From: JASFRS01 sp050114795
GTDB taxonomy: Bacteria; Pseudomonadota; Alphaproteobacteria; Sphingomonadales; CAKZYD01
Reading direction: 5' to 3'
Assembly: GCA_050114795.1 (NCBI GenBank)
Contig: JASFRS010000116.1
Span: forward strand, 1 to 7,376
DNA: 7,376 bases
The notes below the pieces were generated by a model. The model worked only from the letters and a program-made list of their open reading frames with translations, did not search any database and was not told the origin of the DNA. Position numbers and translations under genes: made by a program. Positions 6,272 to 7,376 of the stretch are shown here, in pieces (position 1 is the first letter of the stretch; each line of letters begins with the position of its first letter).

Positions 6272-7376
6272 CTAATGCGCTTCGGCCCAGCTATCCCCAA
6301 TGCCTACATCAACTTCTAAAGGCACGGAAATTGGGTGCAGGGGTTCTGCCGCACTTTCCATGACTGATTTAATGACTTGAGCGGCATCTTCCGCGCGTTT
6401 TTCCGGGCATTCGAAAATCAATTCATCATGGACCTGCAGTAGCATCCGCACATCATCAAAGCCTGCGTCTTTAAGCGCGCCCGGCATATGGATCATCGCC
6501 CGGCGAATGATGTCCGCCGCTGATCCCTGGATCGGTGCGTTAATTGCGGCGCGTTCGCTAAAGCCTTTCACAGACGGGTTTTTATCATTGATTCCGCGGA
6601 TATGGGCCCGACGACCGAAAATCGTCTCGACATACCCATTTGCACGGCAAGCTTCGATGGTCTCATCCATATAATGGCGAATGCCTGGGAAGCGTTCAAA
6701 ATAGGTCTTAATAAATTTCTGCGCCTCACCGCGGGCAATACCCAATTGTTTGGCAAGGCCGAAGGCGGAAATTCCGTAAATAATGCCGAAGTTAATAGCT
6801 TTGGCTTGACGGCGCACACTTGGCTCCATGCCTTCGATTGGGACGCCAAAAACCTGTGATGCCGTCATGGCATGAATATCAATGCCTTCAGCAAAGGCGG
6901 TTTTCAAAGAATCGATATTCGCAATATGCGCCAATAGCCGGAGTTCAATCTGGCTATAGTCGGCGGCAATCAGTTTATTGCCTGGTTCAGCGACAAAGAC
7001 CTCACGCAGGCGGCGGCCTTCTTCTGTCCGAATGGGAATATTTTGCAAATTCGGGTCATTAGATGACAAGCGCCCTGTTGAGGTTGAAGCCATATGAAAG
7101 CTTGTATGAACTCGCCCTGTTTCATCATTAATCTGATTTTGCAGCGCATCCGTATAGGTTGACTTCAATTTGGCAAGGTGACGCCAATCCAGCACTTTTT
7201 GGGGTAGGTCATGACCTGCGGCGGCCAAGTCTTCCAAAATATCAGCCCCGGTCTGCCAAGCCCCGGTCTTGGTTTTCTTTGGTTTAGGCTCCAGGTCCAT
7301 CTCAGTGAATAGAATTTCACCAAGCTGTGCCGGGGATGCAATGTTGAATTTAGACCCGGCGAGTTTATGGATTTCC
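6272..7376 (-). CDS. polA: DNA polymerase I, C-terminal polymerase domain (5' partial)
   Basis: This is the family A DNA polymerase that fills gaps and replaces RNA primers in replication and repair. The visible 367 residues are the polymerase domain with the true C-terminus; the frame stays open to the right edge, so the ATG at 7300 is internal. The 5'-nuclease and 3'-5' exonuclease-like domains lie outside the window. Full-length proteins are about 930-1000 residues. The stretch just inside the edge, FNIASPAQLGEILF, is the conserved entry to the domain. Further motifs are TSTGRLSSNDPNLQNIP, motif A DYSQIELR (Asp at 6959-6961), motif B RRQAKAINFGIIYG and motif C VHDE (Asp at 6425-6427). The motif B Phe (6788-6790) matches the E. 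coli Phe762 position. The two metal-binding aspartates and the motif B Arg, Lys and Tyr are all present, so the polymerase looks active. The protein ends DSWAEAH, like E. coli Pol I. Confidence 0.98.
   Translation of the reverse strand, partial: EIHKLAGSKFNIASPAQLGEILFTEMDLEPKPKKTKTGAWQTGADILEDLAAAGHDLPQKVLDWRHLAKLKSTYTDALQNQINDETGRVHTSFHMASTSTGRLSSNDPNLQNIPIRTEEGRRLREVFVAEPGNKLIAADYSQIELRLLAHIANIDSLKTAFAEGIDIHAMTASQVFGVPIEGMEPSVRRQAKAINFGIIYGISAFGLAKQLGIARGEAQKFIKTYFERFPGIRHYMDETIEACRANGYVETIFGRRAHIRGINDKNPSVKGFSERAAINAPIQGSAADIIRRAMIHMPGALKDAGFDDVRMLLQVHDELIFECPEKRAEDAAQVIKSVMESAAEPLHPISVPLEVDVGIGDSWAEAH

Overview
The window looks like a chromosomal segment of a Gram-negative bacterium, most likely an alphaproteobacterium. 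The DNA polymerase I C-terminus reads like the alphaproteobacterial version, and there are two TonB-dependent outer-membrane receptors (TBDRs) of the kind abundant in aquatic or marine Alphaproteobacteria such as the sphingomonad, hyphomonad and kordiimonad groups. Base composition is balanced by eye. The genus cannot be fixed from this sequence.

Layout, left to right. (1) Bases 1-1228, plus strand: the C-terminal beta-barrel of a first TBDR, whose plug domain and start lie outside the window. A strong intrinsic terminator follows. (2) Bases 1453-4713, plus strand: a complete second TBDR of 1086 residues with signal peptide, TonB box, plug and barrel, preceded by an intergenic stretch with a candidate promoter. 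(3) Bases 4714-4777: a hairpin with T-rich runs on both strands that can stop transcription from both sides. (4) Bases 4778-6158, minus strand: a probable two-gene unit made of a small exported protein of unknown function (upstream) and a cytosolic alpha/beta hydrolase (downstream), 22 bases apart. (5) Bases 6159-6271: a short intergenic stretch with CTTAA repeats. (6) Bases 6272-7376, minus strand: the C-terminal polymerase domain of DNA polymerase I, polA, running off the right edge.

The receptors work with TonB-ExbB-ExbD (not in the window) to import scarce ligands. Nothing here identifies the ligands, and no regulator, transporter or degradative enzyme beside them suggests a pathway. The minus-strand genes are replication/repair (polA) plus two genes of unknown role, and they converge on the receptor block rather than being co-regulated with it. 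No tRNA, rRNA, CRISPR array, insertion sequence, phage gene or defence system was seen. I found no convincing novel system. The items most worth checking are the unassigned exported protein, the large extracellular-loop insertion of the complete receptor, and the inverted repeat upstream of its promoter candidate.
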